Positions 1 to 9,412 of a stretch of 64,000 nt of DNA are shown here, in pieces. Source of the stretch: Mucilaginibacter sp. SG564 (GTDB lineage: Bacteria; Bacteroidota; Bacteroidia; Sphingobacteriales; Sphingobacteriaceae); NCBI RefSeq assembly GCF_013149275.1, contig NZ_JABGNA010000014.1:91461-155460 (forward strand). Direction: 5' to 3'. The position numbers and the translations under genes are program-made. The notes under the pieces are model-generated. The model did not search any database. It was not told where the DNA came from and saw only the letters and a program-made list of their open reading frames with translations. The stretch's first letter is position 1. The number at the start of each line of letters is the position of its first letter.

Positions 1-646
1 CGAAAAGCATACCGCTCCTGGCGAAAAGAAGAAGATCGATCTGCCAGATGGTACTGTTGTTACCCTTAACGCGTCAAGCAGCCTGCATATCGCTAATACT
101 TTCGGCGATGATAAACGAGAGGTGTACCTGGATGGCGAGGCATTTTTTGATGTAAAGCGCGATCCGCAAAAACCATTTATTGTTCATACGGGCAAAATAG
201 CCACACAGGTACTGGGCACCCACTTCAACGTTTCGGCGTATCAAAACGACAGCAATATTACCGTATCGCTGGTGCAAGGTAAGGTTCAGGTGGATATGAA
301 TAATGATCCATCTAAACGCATCATCCTTGACCCGGGCAAACAAATGACCTATTCCAAAGCAAATCATCAGGCCCATGTTACCGATTTTATAGCCGAAGAC
401 ATCACCGGCTGGAAAGAAAACAAACTGGTATTTAACTATGACAGCTGGCCCGACGCCGCCAAAAAATTAAGCAGATGGTATGGCATACCTGTGCAACTGA
501 GAGACAGTACCCTGCTGCGTTGCAAGCTGAAAGGTACTTTTGATAACATCCCGCTGGCCAAAGTAATGGAGCAAATTAAAATGGTAGCAGATGTATCATG
601 GCAAATGCAGGGCAATAAAATGATCATATCCGGTAAATGTAACTAA
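1..646 (+). CDS. FecR family anti-sigma factor, 5' end outside the window
   Basis: The open frame enters from the left edge (codons begin at base 2) and ends with TAA at 646, so only the C-terminal part of about 214 residues is present. Seen directly: the FecR core pattern LPDGT-VTLNA, then VYLDGEAFFDV, then GTHFNVSAY, followed by a C-terminal DUF4974-like domain (KLSRWYGIPVQL to the end) that in the family contacts the STN domain of the cognate receptor. FecR proteins sit in the inner membrane, hold an ECF sigma factor and release it when the outer-membrane receptor signals. The next gene is a SusC receptor with an STN domain, which fits. The partner sigma gene is expected upstream of the window. 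The GTG at 122 is not the start, because conserved FecR sequence lies before it. Confidence 0.93.
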   Translation, partial: EKHTAPGEKKKIDLPDGTVVTLNASSSLHIANTFGDDKREVYLDGEAFFDVKRDPQKPFIVHTGKIATQVLGTHFNVSAYQNDSNITVSLVQGKVQVDMNNDPSKRIILDPGKQMTYSKANHQAHVTDFIAEDITGWKENKLVFNYDSWPDAAKKLSRWYGIPVQLRDSTLLRCKLKGTFDNIPLAKVMEQIKMVADVSWQMQGNKMIISGKCN

Positions 647-697
647 ACACAAGAAAGGTAAAGTTTAATGAAATAAGGAAAGCATAAAACAACAACA

Positions 698-726
698 GGC
701 AGTATGATCAGATCATACCACCTGCC
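698..726. other. Hairpin in the FecR-SusC intergenic gap
   Basis: The arms GTATGATC (702-709) and GATCATAC (711-718) pair perfectly around one base, extended by GGCA and TGCC further out. There is no T-run, so it is not a plain terminator. It lies 60 bases before the susC-like gene and could stabilise or attenuate the SusC message (inference). Confidence 0.35.
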
Positions 727-784
727 CCGTAATCAGGTTCTCGCCAAAGGACCCAATTCATTTTAGTAAAACAATCTCAAAAAT

Positions 785-3700
785 ATGAAAAAATATATAT
801 TCTCGCTTTTAAGTGCTATTTATTTGATGTGCACGGTAATGCAAGCTGGCGCAGCCACTGTAAACCGCACATCAGACTCCATAAATTGCACTATCCAGGT
901 TTCCGAAAAATCTATCAAGGAGGTGTTTTCTCTGATAGAAAAACAAACCGGTTTACGCTTTATACATAATGCCACTGAGGCACAGCTCAGCAAAAAGATC
1001 AGTCTGTCTGAAAATAACCAGCCTATTGATGATGTATTAAAAAAGATAGCCAAACAATCGGGCTTATCATTTAAAAGGGTTGATCAAACCATATACGTAC
1101 AAACCACCGCCAGGCTGATGCGCGTATCTGGCAAGGTTATCGATGCCCAAACCGGCGAAACCTTGCCCGGCGTATCGGTAAAGCTCAAAGGCAGCACAGA
1201 TGGTACCGTAACTGATATTTCAGGCAGTTACCATATCGAGGCTGCCGAAAATAATACACTGGTATTTTCATTTATCGGTTATGTATCTCAGGAACTTCCG
1301 GTATCTGGCAGTACCGTAAACGTATCATTGAAACCAGATCAGGCTGCGTTAAAAGAAGTGGTAGTAGTGGGTTACGGTAAACAATCGCGTAAATTATTAA
1401 CCAGTTCCATCGTTTCTGTTCAAAATAAAGACTTTAACAAAGGCGCGTTCAGCAACCCTGCACAATTACTGCAAGGTAAAGTAGCCGGCCTGAACATTAC
1501 CCGTTCCGGCGACCCTAACGAAACACCTTCTATTAGCTTACGTGGCCCTTCAACCCTACGCTCAGGCCAGGCACAGGAACCATTTTATGTAATTGATGGT
1601 GTGCCAGGAGCCGATTTCCGCCTGGTTGCTCCTGATGACATTGAAACGCTGGACGTATTGAAGGATGCCTCTGCAACTGCTATATATGGTACCCGTGCTG
1701 CCAATGGTGTAATTATCATCACTACTAAAAAGGGCAAAAGTGGTCAGGCCGTAATAGCTTACAATGCCTACGCCGGTTTTGAGAAAATCGCCAATAGCAT
1801 CAAAATGATGAATGCTACTCAGTTGAACGATTATCTAACCAAAAACAACCTTTCGCTCGACCCATCCGATCAAAAAGGTGCTAATACCGATTGGCAAAAG
1901 GAAGTGAGCCGCACCGGTTACTCTCAAAATCATAACGTAGCGCTTAGCGGTGGCTTTAACCAAACTGCCTATAGCGCCTCTGTTAATTATTTTGACGATA
2001 AAGGTATATTGAAAGGTAGCGCCTTAAACCGTTTAACTACCAAAATTGCCGTGGAGCAAAAGGCTTTTAATGATCGTTTAAAATTGGGTTTATCGGTAAA
2101 TAATGCTACCAGTAATTCGGACATTATCCCTAACCAAAATATTGTGCTATACAATATGCTGCGTTACCTGCCAACTGTTCCGGTGATGCAAAACGGCGCT
2201 TATACCGAAAATTTGCAAAGGGTACAGTACTATAACCCGGCAGCTTTACTGGCCGATGCTTACCAAAAAACCAAAAGCAAACTGAATTTGATCAACGCTA
2301 CTGCCGAGCTGAAATTACCTTTTAATTTTACCTACAACATCAGCCTGTCGTCGCAAAGCGAACAGGTAAATGGTGGTGCTTTTTATAACAGTAAATACAC
2401 GCTTGACCAGGGTGTAAACGGCGAGGCTTACCGCTCCTCATTTGAAAACACCCGTAAAGTAGCTGAAACTTTTTTCACCTATGCTAAAGCTACCGGCAAA
2501 CATGACATCAATGTATTGGCTGGTTACAGCTTACAACAAGATGTTAACGGCGACGGTTTCCAGGCCAATAACCGAAATTTCCCGACAGATGATATTGGTT
2601 ACCTGAACATTGGTTTGGGTTCGCCACAAGCTGGGTTTGTGACCGACTGGGGACCCAACCTGTATCAAAAACTGCGTTTAATATCTTTTTACAGCAGGGC
2701 CAAGTATAGCTATGATAATAAATACCTGTTACAGTTATCATTAAGACGTGACGGTTCATCAGCTTTTGGCGCCAACAACAAATGGGGCACTTTCCCATCG
2801 GCTTCATTGGGTTGGAGGATCACCGAAGAATCATTTATGCAGAATCAGCATCTGTTCAACGATCTGAAACTGCGCGCCAGCTACGGTATCACCGGTAACT
2901 CCCTGGGTTTTGATCCGCTGATATCTCAGATCAAATACGGCACATCGGGTGCATTTTATTACAATGGCACCTTCACCAATTCCATAGGTCCATCACAAAA
3001 TGCCAATCCTGATTTGAAATGGGAAAAAACCACCATGTACAATCTGGGTCTGGACTTTTCTTTATTCAAAGGCAGGTTAAGCGGTACCATTGAAGCTTAT
3101 AATAAAAAAACCAACGATCTGATCTATTTCTACCCGGTATCAACCACTCAATACTTTGTAGGTACTTTAACCGCCAACGTGGGTTCGATCTCCAATAAAG
3201 GTTATGAGGTTACTATTGACGCGATACCTGTTCAATCGAGCAAATTCCGCTGGAATACATCTATCAACATAGCGCATAACAACAATAAACTGGTATCCTT
3301 ATCAAACAGCAGCTTTAAGCTGGATTCAATCCCACAGGCAGAACCAGGTGGCCAGGGCGAAACAGGTTACAAAGTACAGATCTTGAAAACAGGCTACCCG
3401 GTTGGCCAGTTCCTGTTATATAAATATGCCGGTAAAAATGCCGCCGGTGTATCACAGTTTTACAGCCGTAGTGGCGGTGTTACCACTACCCCAACTTCAA
3501 AAGACTATTACTATGCTGGTAATGCGCAGCCTAAATTACTGTTTGGGTTTAACAACAGCTTTACCTATGGCAATTTTGATCTGAATGTATTTATCCGCGG
3601 CTCATTGGGTGGCAAGGTATTGAACGCTACCCTGGCCGACCTGAACCGTACCAGCGATGTGCGGAGCTATAACCTGCCGGTGTCATCAGCCAATGAATCA

Positions 3701-3979
3701 CCAAAGGATGTTAACGCCTATTTGTATTCCGATCGCTATATCGAAAGCAGCTCTTACTTAAGACTTGATAATGCTACCCTGGGTTATACCTTCCCTAAGT
3801 TCACCCCGGGAATTCGTAACCTGCGTTTGTATGTATCTGGCAATAATCTGGCCGTTATAACCGGTTATAAAGGTATTGATCCTGAAGTTTCGTTGGGCGG
3901 CCTTACGCCAGGTATTGATAATAAGAACTACTACCCGCGTACCAGGGCTTTCCTGTTCGGTTTAAGTGCTTCATTTTAA
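785..3979 (+). CDS. SusC/RagA family TonB-linked outer membrane receptor with STN domain
   Basis: A 1064-residue outer-membrane TonB-dependent transporter that takes up oligomeric nutrients with its SusD partner. Order of parts: signal peptide (1-24), STN domain (about 33-107), carboxypeptidase-regulatory-like domain (114-185, VSGKVIDAQTGETLPGVSV), TonB-box-like EVVVVGYG (191-198), plug (about 199-320, with YVIDGVPG and VLKDASATAIYG), then the 22-strand barrel to the C-terminal Phe. The STN domain is the part that signals to a FecR protein, and a FecR gene lies directly upstream. SusD follows after 22 bases, so the two are co-transcribed. The substrate cannot be read from the sequence; no glycoside hydrolase is near. 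Confidence 0.95.
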   Translation: MKKYIFSLLSAIYLMCTVMQAGAATVNRTSDSINCTIQVSEKSIKEVFSLIEKQTGLRFIHNATEAQLSKKISLSENNQPIDDVLKKIAKQSGLSFKRVDQTIYVQTTARLMRVSGKVIDAQTGETLPGVSVKLKGSTDGTVTDISGSYHIEAAENNTLVFSFIGYVSQELPVSGSTVNVSLKPDQAALKEVVVVGYGKQSRKLLTSSIVSVQNKDFNKGAFSNPAQLLQGKVAGLNITRSGDPNETPSISLRGPSTLRSGQAQEPFYVIDGVPGADFRLVAPDDIETLDVLKDASATAIYGTRAANGVIIITTKKGKSGQAVIAYNAYAGFEKIANSIKMMNATQLNDYLTKNNLSLDPSDQKGANTDWQKEVSRTGYSQNHNVALSGGFNQTAYSASVNYFDDKGILKGSALNRLTTKIAVEQKAFNDRLKLGLSVNNATSNSDIIPNQNIVLYNMLRYLPTVPVMQNGAYTENLQRVQYYNPAALLADAYQKTKSKLNLINATAELKLPFNFTYNISLSSQSEQVNGGAFYNSKYTLDQGVNGEAYRSSFENTRKVAETFFTYAKATGKHDINVLAGYSLQQDVNGDGFQANNRNFPTDDIGYLNIGLGSPQAGFVTDWGPNLYQKLRLISFYSRAKYSYDNKYLLQLSLRRDGSSAFGANNKWGTFPSASLGWRITEESFMQNQHLFNDLKLRASYGITGNSLGFDPLISQIKYGTSGAFYYNGTFTNSIGPSQNANPDLKWEKTTMYNLGLDFSLFKGRLSGTIEAYNKKTNDLIYFYPVSTTQYFVGTLTANVGSISNKGYEVTIDAIPVQSSKFRWNTSINIAHNNNKLVSLSNSSFKLDSIPQAEPGGQGETGYKVQILKTGYPVGQFLLYKYAGKNAAGVSQFYSRSGGVTTTPTSKDYYYAGNAQPKLLFGFNNSFTYGNFDLNVFIRGSLGGKVLNATLADLNRTSDVRSYNLPVSSANESPKDVNAYLYSDRYIESSSYLRLDNATLGYTFPKFTPGIRNLRLYVSGNNLAVITGYKGIDPEVSLGGLTPGIDNKNYYPRTRAFLFGLSASF

Positions 3980-4001
3980 ATCATCTCATTAACAGATCAA
4001 C

Positions 4002-5582
4002 ATGAAAACTTCCATTCATAAATACTGCGCCATATTTTTAACCGCGCTTACCATATCATCATGCACCAAGGTTGATGTACCGGTTGAAACCGAGTTAACC
4101 CCTAATAATTTTCCTGTAACGCAGCAACAGTTTATCCTGGCATCAGGAGCTGCCTATGCGCAATTAAGAGGCTCTTTTGCACAGGCTTACTGGCAAATGC
4201 AATCGTTAAGTACAGATGAGGCCATTATGCCTGCAAGAGCCGGTGGCTGGCGCGATGGAGGCCGTTATCAGCAATTGCACTATCATAGCTGGAATGCCGA
4301 TCTTCCGGAGGTTCAGGACGCCTGGACATGGGGCTTTGGCACCATTAGTACCTGTAACCGGGTTATTGCAAGCTTTGCCACTGCCCCTGATAGCCCAGCC
4401 AAAACTACTACCATTGCTGAGTTGAGAGCCACCCGCGCCCTGGTGTTCTTCTTTATGATGGACCTATATGGCAATATCCCTGTAGTAACCACTTTTGGTT
4501 CGGCCGATAAACCATCTACCACCGCCCGTAAAGATGTTTTTGCATTTATAGAAAAAGAATTGAACGCGGTGATCCCTCAATTGAGCCAGGTTGTTGATCA
4601 AACTACTTATGGCAGGCCAACTCAATATACAGCCTATGCCATACTGGCCAAAATGTATCTGAATGCCCAGGTTTACACCGGTACCAGCCGCTATGACGAT
4701 GCCGTTAAGATGTGCGATAACATCATTGCATCGGGCAAATACAGCCTGGAGGATGATTATATCAAAATGTTCTATCCTGATAACGGTCCTAAAGACAAGG
4801 AATTTATCTTTGCTATTCCTTATGACCACGCACAAGCCCAGGGTGAGCAATTTACCTGGTACAACCTGCACCCGGCCTTACAAGCCAAATATGGTTTGCT
4901 ATATCGTCTGAGTAATCCATGCAGCACTATTCCTTCTTATTACGCTCAATTTAATGATCCTAACGATATCCGTACCAGCATCTGGCTTATTGGCAAACAG
5001 TATGATTTTGCCGGCAACCCTATCATCATCAAAACCACTAAAAAAGGGTTGGATGCCTCCTACAGCGGCCCGGATCCAACTGCACCGGTTGATTTCCAGC
5101 TAACTTTTACACCTGACCTTACTCTGGTTGATGTACCTACCTTTGAGGTTGGTGGTGATGAGTTGGGCAAAGCCAAGGGTATCCGTAATAACAAATACTA
5201 TCCGGATGTGACCGCTACAGACCGCAACCAAAGTAATGACGTACCGGTATTTCGCTACGCGGATATATTGCTAATGAAAGCTGAAGCCATTTTACGCGGA
5301 GCAACAGCAACTAATGGCGATAGTCCATTATCATTGATTAACCAGTTAAGGGCAAAACGTAAAGCCGCTACCTGGACAAGCGTTGATCTGCCAAACCTGT
5401 TACAGGAACGTGCACGCGAACTGGACTGGGAAACCTGGAGAAGGAATGACCTGATCCGTTTTGGTAAATACGAAGAGTCATGGGGTTACAAAACAGACAA
5501 TAACGTAAACAAACGTCTGTTCCCGATTCCTTCTGCCGAAATTATCCTGAACTCGAAACTGCAGCAAAACCCTGGCTATTAA
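4002..5582 (+). CDS. SusD/RagB family nutrient-binding outer membrane lipoprotein
   Basis: A 526-residue surface lipoprotein forming the lid of the preceding SusC channel. The signal peptide ends in a lipobox (LTISSC, Cys near residue 21). SusD_N-like and SusD C-terminal signatures are visible: YAILAKMYLNAQVYTG (TPR-like helices), VFRYADILLMKAEAI, and near the end RRNDLIRFGKY followed by LFPIPSAEI. The length is typical. It follows SusC by 22 bases and is followed by a clear terminator, so FecR-SusC-SusD form one block. Substrate unknown. Confidence 0.95.
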   Translation: MKTSIHKYCAIFLTALTISSCTKVDVPVETELTPNNFPVTQQQFILASGAAYAQLRGSFAQAYWQMQSLSTDEAIMPARAGGWRDGGRYQQLHYHSWNADLPEVQDAWTWGFGTISTCNRVIASFATAPDSPAKTTTIAELRATRALVFFFMMDLYGNIPVVTTFGSADKPSTTARKDVFAFIEKELNAVIPQLSQVVDQTTYGRPTQYTAYAILAKMYLNAQVYTGTSRYDDAVKMCDNIIASGKYSLEDDYIKMFYPDNGPKDKEFIFAIPYDHAQAQGEQFTWYNLHPALQAKYGLLYRLSNPCSTIPSYYAQFNDPNDIRTSIWLIGKQYDFAGNPIIIKTTKKGLDASYSGPDPTAPVDFQLTFTPDLTLVDVPTFEVGGDELGKAKGIRNNKYYPDVTATDRNQSNDVPVFRYADILLMKAEAILRGATATNGDSPLSLINQLRAKRKAATWTSVDLPNLLQERARELDWETWRRNDLIRFGKYEESWGYKTDNNVNKRLFPIPSAEIILNSKLQQNPGY

Positions 5583-5608
5583 TTAATACCCCCCAAACCT
5601 TATCACAG

Positions 5609-5635
5609 CCCTTAGCTTTTAGCTAAGGGTTTTTT
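5609..5635 (+). terminator. Rho-independent terminator after SusD
   Basis: CCCTTAGCT (5609-5617) pairs with AGCTAAGGG (5621-5629) around TTT, followed by six T. It closes the FecR-SusC-SusD unit. Confidence 0.85.
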
Positions 5636-5642
5636 ATTGACC

Positions 5643-5704
5643 AAAATTTTATAAATAGCGTATAAAATTTTATAAAACATATCCGTTATAATGCTTTAAC
5701 TTTG
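5643..5704 (+). promoter_or_regulatory. Promoter and candidate operator of the copper cluster
   Basis: A -7 box TAACTTTG (TAnnTTTG type) lies at 5697-5704, eight bases before the ATG at 5712. Upstream, the 13-mer AAAATTTTATAAA occurs twice (5643-5655 and 5664-5676), and the second copy overlaps a perfect 14-base palindrome, TATAAAATTTTATA (5661-5674). That places the palindrome next to the -33 region, a usual repressor position. Which regulator binds is unknown. Confidence 0.55.
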
Positions 5705-5711
5705 TTGTTAG

Positions 5712-6116
5712 ATGAAAAGAGTCGCCGTTTTAAGCATAGCAGCATTTTACCTGTTACTCACCACAGGGATGTTTGTGTGCCTGGTACATTGTACCGGCCA
5801 AAGCTTAATGGGTAACAAAATGGCTATGCAGGCCATGGATAATACGACAACTCACCATCATCATAAACACAGTTCCAAAAGCGATGATTGTGATTGCTGC
5901 AAAAAGCATGGCAACTATGTGATCAAAGAAAATATAAAACCAGCCAGTGTTGATTCGCAGGCTCCGGTGATAGCTATCATTACCCGGCCATTTCAATCTA
6001 TCCCCGCTGCTGCACATTACATCGTTTTAAATACATTTAGGCTAAGCTCCGGTAAGGCCCCGCCGGGATTATCGGGCAAAGCGATAGCTATACAACAACG
6101 TTCTCTTCAGATCTGA
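5712..6116 (+). CDS. His/Cys-rich exported protein, probably metal-binding
   Basis: A 134-residue protein not assigned to a named family here. It has an N-terminal hydrophobic signal or anchor (about residues 4-27, including CLVHC), then a His run and a cluster of acidic and Cys residues (TTTHHHHKHSS, SDDCDCCKKHG), and a C-terminal segment with a KAPPGL motif. Small proteins of this build are common in front of metal-efflux or copper-oxidase genes in Bacteroidota; metal binding in the envelope is inferred from the His/Cys cluster and from the copper genes that follow. The ATG at 5712 is preceded by a good -7 box. Confidence 0.7.
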   Translation: MKRVAVLSIAAFYLLLTTGMFVCLVHCTGQSLMGNKMAMQAMDNTTTHHHHKHSSKSDDCDCCKKHGNYVIKENIKPASVDSQAPVIAIITRPFQSIPAAAHYIVLNTFRLSSGKAPPGLSGKAIAIQQRSLQI

Positions 6117-6243
6117 TCAATTAAAGTAATCCTATTTTAAAGTGGCCCTATTATGTCTGCTACTTATTTTATCAGGCTATTATTCGTAATTGCCGGGTAA
6201 TGATTATCAACTAAAAATTAATTACTTTTAATAATAAAAAATC

Positions 6244-6759
6244 ATGAGAACGTTAAAATCATTCATTATACTTTTCACCGCATTCATTACTTATTCAACC
6301 GTTAAAGCTCAGGATAAAACAGCCAATACTGCTGTAAACAATGTACTGAGTGCTTACCTGGATGTTAAGAACGCCCTTACTGCCGATAACAACGTGCAAA
6401 CCAAAGCAAAGGCTAAAGATCTTTTAACTGCCATTGCCGCCGTACCCATGGATAAGTTAACTGCCGATCAGCATAAATTATGGATGACCTATGCCGAAAA
6501 ACTGGAATTTGACAGCCGCCATATTAGCCAGAGCGATGCCATTGATCATCAGCGTGAACATTTCACCAGTTTATCCAAAAACATGTATGAGGTAACCAAA
6601 GGTCTCAAACTGAACACCAGCACCATTTATGAGCAGTATTGCCCCATGAAAAAGGCTACCTGGCTGAGCGAAACCAATGCTATTAAAAATCCATACTACG
6701 GCAAGCAAATGCTAACCTGCGGTAAAACAACCGAAACACTGGCACCGGCTGCCAAATAA
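6244..6759 (+). CDS. DUF3347 domain-containing exported protein
   Basis: A 171-residue protein with a signal peptide (cleavage after about residue 22, VKA-QD) and a helical DUF3347 domain (about 30-165): VLSAYLDVKNALTADN near the start and YEQYCPMKKATWLSE near the end, where CPM plus the later CGK are the usual Cys/Met ligand candidates. DUF3347 domains are often attached to or encoded beside copper efflux and copper oxidase proteins. The gene ends 15 bases before the multicopper oxidase gene, so the two are very likely co-transcribed. A periplasmic copper-handling role is inferred. Confidence 0.85.
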   Translation: MRTLKSFIILFTAFITYSTVKAQDKTANTAVNNVLSAYLDVKNALTADNNVQTKAKAKDLLTAIAAVPMDKLTADQHKLWMTYAEKLEFDSRHISQSDAIDHQREHFTSLSKNMYEVTKGLKLNTSTIYEQYCPMKKATWLSETNAIKNPYYGKQMLTCGKTTETLAPAAK

Positions 6760-6774
6760 CAAACAGGCTTTTTT

Positions 6775-9105
6775 ATGAAGACTTACCTTTTAATTTGGGT
6801 AAATCTGTTCCTGGCGGCTACTGCTTTCGGTCAGCATCATATGTCTATGAAAATGGATCAGGGTGCCGGCGGTAAGCGGGAGCCTTTTTATACCAAAATA
6901 GGCAACAGGGAGATTTACCATTTATATATAGGCGATACTGCAGTAAACTATACCGGTAAAGCCAGACCCGCCATGGCCATTAACGGATCGATACCGGCAC
7001 CTACGCTTACCTTTACCGAGGGTGATACTGCCGAGATATACGTACATAACAACATGATGATGGAAACATCCATCCACTGGCATGGGCTTATACTGCCTAA
7101 CCGGTACGATGGTGTGTCTTATCTCACCACATCACCGGTAAAGGCTGGCGAAACACATCATTATAAATTTCCACTGGTACAGCATGGCACCTACTGGTAT
7201 CATTCGCACACCATGACACAGCAGCAAAGCGGCATGTATGGCGCTTTCATCATCCATGAAAAGGAAGCATCACCTATTAAAGATTATACCTTATTGCTGA
7301 GCGACTGGACAGATGATAACCCCGAGCAGGTACAGCGTCTGCTGCATAATGCTACCGATTGGTATGCCATACGTAAAGGCAGCATGCAGAGCTATTCCGA
7401 AGCTATTAAAGATGGACAGCTTAAAACAAAGCTTACCAACGAATGGAAACGGATGACCGCCATGGACGTAAGTGATGTGTTCTACGACCGCTTCTTCAGC
7501 AATGGCAAAGCGGAGAACACCGCACCACAATTTAAAGCCGGCGACCAGGTAAGGCTGCATGTGGTTAACGGCAGTTCCTCAACCTATTTCTGGCTCAATT
7601 ATGCAGGCGGTAAACTAACCGTAGTAGCCAATGACGGTGAGGATGTAGAACCCGTTAAAGTTGACCGGCTGATCATCGCCACTGCCGAAACCTACGATGT
7701 GGTGGTCACTATTCCTAAAGATGGCAGCTACGAGTTTTTAGCTACTCCTGAGGACAGAACCAAATACACCTCACTTTGGCTGGGTTCAGGTACCCAGCAT
7801 AAAGCCACACATCTATCTCGCCTTAAATATTTTGAAGGCATGAAAATGATGAATGGGATGATGGATATGCAAGGCAACATGAAGGAGATGGACGGCATGA
7901 CCATGACCAACCAGGTAATGGATATGAACACGGTGATGTATCCCGAAATAACCGGGGAAGCCGAAAAGCCTGCTGGCCAAAAGAACAAGAAAACCGACAA
8001 AATGGGTGGCATGGACATGGGCGATAAAAAAGCCGGTGATAAAGAGATAGGCAGCATGAATATGGGTGACATGGACATGAGCAGCAGCTCCTCAGACATT
8101 GTCACCCTGAATTACGGCATGTTACGGTCGACCAAAGTAACCACCCTGCCCGAGGGGCCAACCAAATTGCTCCTGTTTGACCTTACAGGTAACATGAACC
8201 GTTACGTGTGGACGATCAACAATAAAACCGTGTCGGAATCAGACAAAATCCTGATCAAAAAGGGTGAGAATGTGCGCATCATTCTGTATAACAACACCAT
8301 GATGCGCCATCCTATGCACCTGCATGGGCATTACTTCAGAGTATTGAATGGGCAGGGCGATCATTCCCCCTTAAAAAACACATTGGATATTATGCCGATG
8401 GAAAGAGATACCATTGAGTTCAGGGCAAGCGAAAGCGGCGACTGGTTTTTCCACTGCCACATCCTTTACCATATGATGAGCGGTATGGGGCGCATCTTCA
8501 GCTATGAAAATTCGCCGCCGAATCCCGAGATTCCTGATCCAGCCGCAGCCATCAAAAAGATCTATGCGGATGATCAGCATTTTTACGCATCGGCCAAAAT
8601 AGGGCTGGAAAGCAATGGCAGCGATGGTACAGCCGCGTTGGCTAACACCCGCTGGAAGTTTTCGACCTTATGGCATCTTGGTTTACATGACCATGATGGT
8701 TATGAAAGCGAAACTATGCTGGGCCGTTATTTTGGCCGTATGCAATGGTTGTATGCTTATGGTGGCTTTGATTATCACTACAAGAAAGAAACTGGCGAGC
8801 CCGAAAAGAACTTATTTGGTCAGATAAGTAATAAGAATAACCGCAAAACGGTAGTTGCCGGTTTGGCCTATACACTGCCGATGCTGGTGGTAGCCGATGC
8901 CCGCATTGATGGCAATGGCAAGCTCAGGTTTCAGTTAAGCCGTGATGACATACCGGTTACCAGCCGCCTGCGTTTTACCATTATGGGTAATACGGATAAG
9001 GAATATGCGGCCGGATTCAGGTATATATTCACCCGTAACTTTGCGCTGTCTACCCATTATGACAGTGATATGGGTTGGGGCGGAGGTTTAACGCTTACCT
9101 ATTAA
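6775..9105 (+). CDS. Multicopper oxidase with Met-rich linker and outer-membrane-like C-terminal domain
   Basis: A 776-residue exported oxidase, probably oxidising Cu(I) in the periplasm. After a signal peptide (1-19) come three cupredoxin domains. Copper ligands are visible: HWHG (101-103), WYHSH (143-145), HPMHLHGH (from about 512) and HCHILYH (from about 561). Residues about 356-440 are a Met/Asp/Lys-rich insert (repeated MDM and MGxM words), a typical copper-harvesting loop. From about residue 600 the chain continues past the last ligand for 175 residues into an aromatic, strand-rich segment ending in GGGLTLTY, resembling the CopB/PcoB-type outer-membrane domain. A usual CopA-type oxidase stops earlier, so this looks like a CopA-CopB-type fusion (inference). 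Confidence 0.9.
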   Translation: MKTYLLIWVNLFLAATAFGQHHMSMKMDQGAGGKREPFYTKIGNREIYHLYIGDTAVNYTGKARPAMAINGSIPAPTLTFTEGDTAEIYVHNNMMMETSIHWHGLILPNRYDGVSYLTTSPVKAGETHHYKFPLVQHGTYWYHSHTMTQQQSGMYGAFIIHEKEASPIKDYTLLLSDWTDDNPEQVQRLLHNATDWYAIRKGSMQSYSEAIKDGQLKTKLTNEWKRMTAMDVSDVFYDRFFSNGKAENTAPQFKAGDQVRLHVVNGSSSTYFWLNYAGGKLTVVANDGEDVEPVKVDRLIIATAETYDVVVTIPKDGSYEFLATPEDRTKYTSLWLGSGTQHKATHLSRLKYFEGMKMMNGMMDMQGNMKEMDGMTMTNQVMDMNTVMYPEITGEAEKPAGQKNKKTDKMGGMDMGDKKAGDKEIGSMNMGDMDMSSSSSDIVTLNYGMLRSTKVTTLPEGPTKLLLFDLTGNMNRYVWTINNKTVSESDKILIKKGENVRIILYNNTMMRHPMHLHGHYFRVLNGQGDHSPLKNTLDIMPMERDTIEFRASESGDWFFHCHILYHMMSGMGRIFSYENSPPNPEIPDPAAAIKKIYADDQHFYASAKIGLESNGSDGTAALANTRWKFSTLWHLGLHDHDGYESETMLGRYFGRMQWLYAYGGFDYHYKKETGEPEKNLFGQISNKNNRKTVVAGLAYTLPMLVVADARIDGNGKLRFQLSRDDIPVTSRLRFTIMGNTDKEYAAGFRYIFTRNFALSTHYDSDMGWGGGLTLTY

Positions 9106-9111
9106 CTAGTT

Positions 9112-9153
9112 AAAAAAGAGGCTGTATCATCAATCATGATCAGCCTCTTTTTA
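9112..9153 (+). terminator. Terminator after the multicopper oxidase
   Basis: AAGAGGCTG (9116-9124) pairs with CAGCCTCTT (9141-9149), with a loop that itself has short complementary ends, followed by a T-rich tail. It closes the copper cluster. Confidence 0.75.
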
Positions 9154-9191
9154 TTTGATTTACCTGGATATTCTAAGGTCTTAGATTACCC

Positions 9192-9301
9192 AAAAAGTGG
9201 GTTTACACTTTTTGGTGTTAACATTTGTTTATATATCTAATAATCAATTAGTTAAATTAAATTTATATGAAAAAAGTGTAAACCATGTAAACCCACTTTT
9301 T
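9192..9301. repeat. GTTTACA-word inverted repeat, copy 1
   Basis: The left arm at 9192-9213 (AAAAAGTGGGTTTACAC...) is the reverse complement of the right arm at 9270-9301, except that the right arm has one extra 9-base word containing GTTTACA. The 56-base AT-rich centre starts with GGTGTTAACATTTG. A second, related copy lies at 32847-32985. Between 9154 and 9373 I see no gene. Confidence 0.65.
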
Positions 9302-9373
9302 GCATAAGGTTGAATGGTCATACTTAAGTTCGGCAAACACATCGCTTTATCCAGAACGGCTCGTTAACCTATT

Positions 9374-9403
9374 AAAAAGACGTATTACATACGTCTTTTT
9401 TTT
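9374..9403. terminator. Bidirectional terminator between oxidase and cytochrome genes
   Basis: AAAAAGACGTAT (9374-9385) and ATACGTCTTTTT (9389-9400) pair over 12 bases around TAC, with T-runs on both strands. It lies between two convergent genes. Confidence 0.85.
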
Positions 9404-9412
9404 ACCCCTTGT

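Noticed and set aside
7728..8105. A Met/Ser/Pro-rich minus-strand frame
   Set aside because: It is the mirror of the Met-rich linker of the multicopper oxidase.
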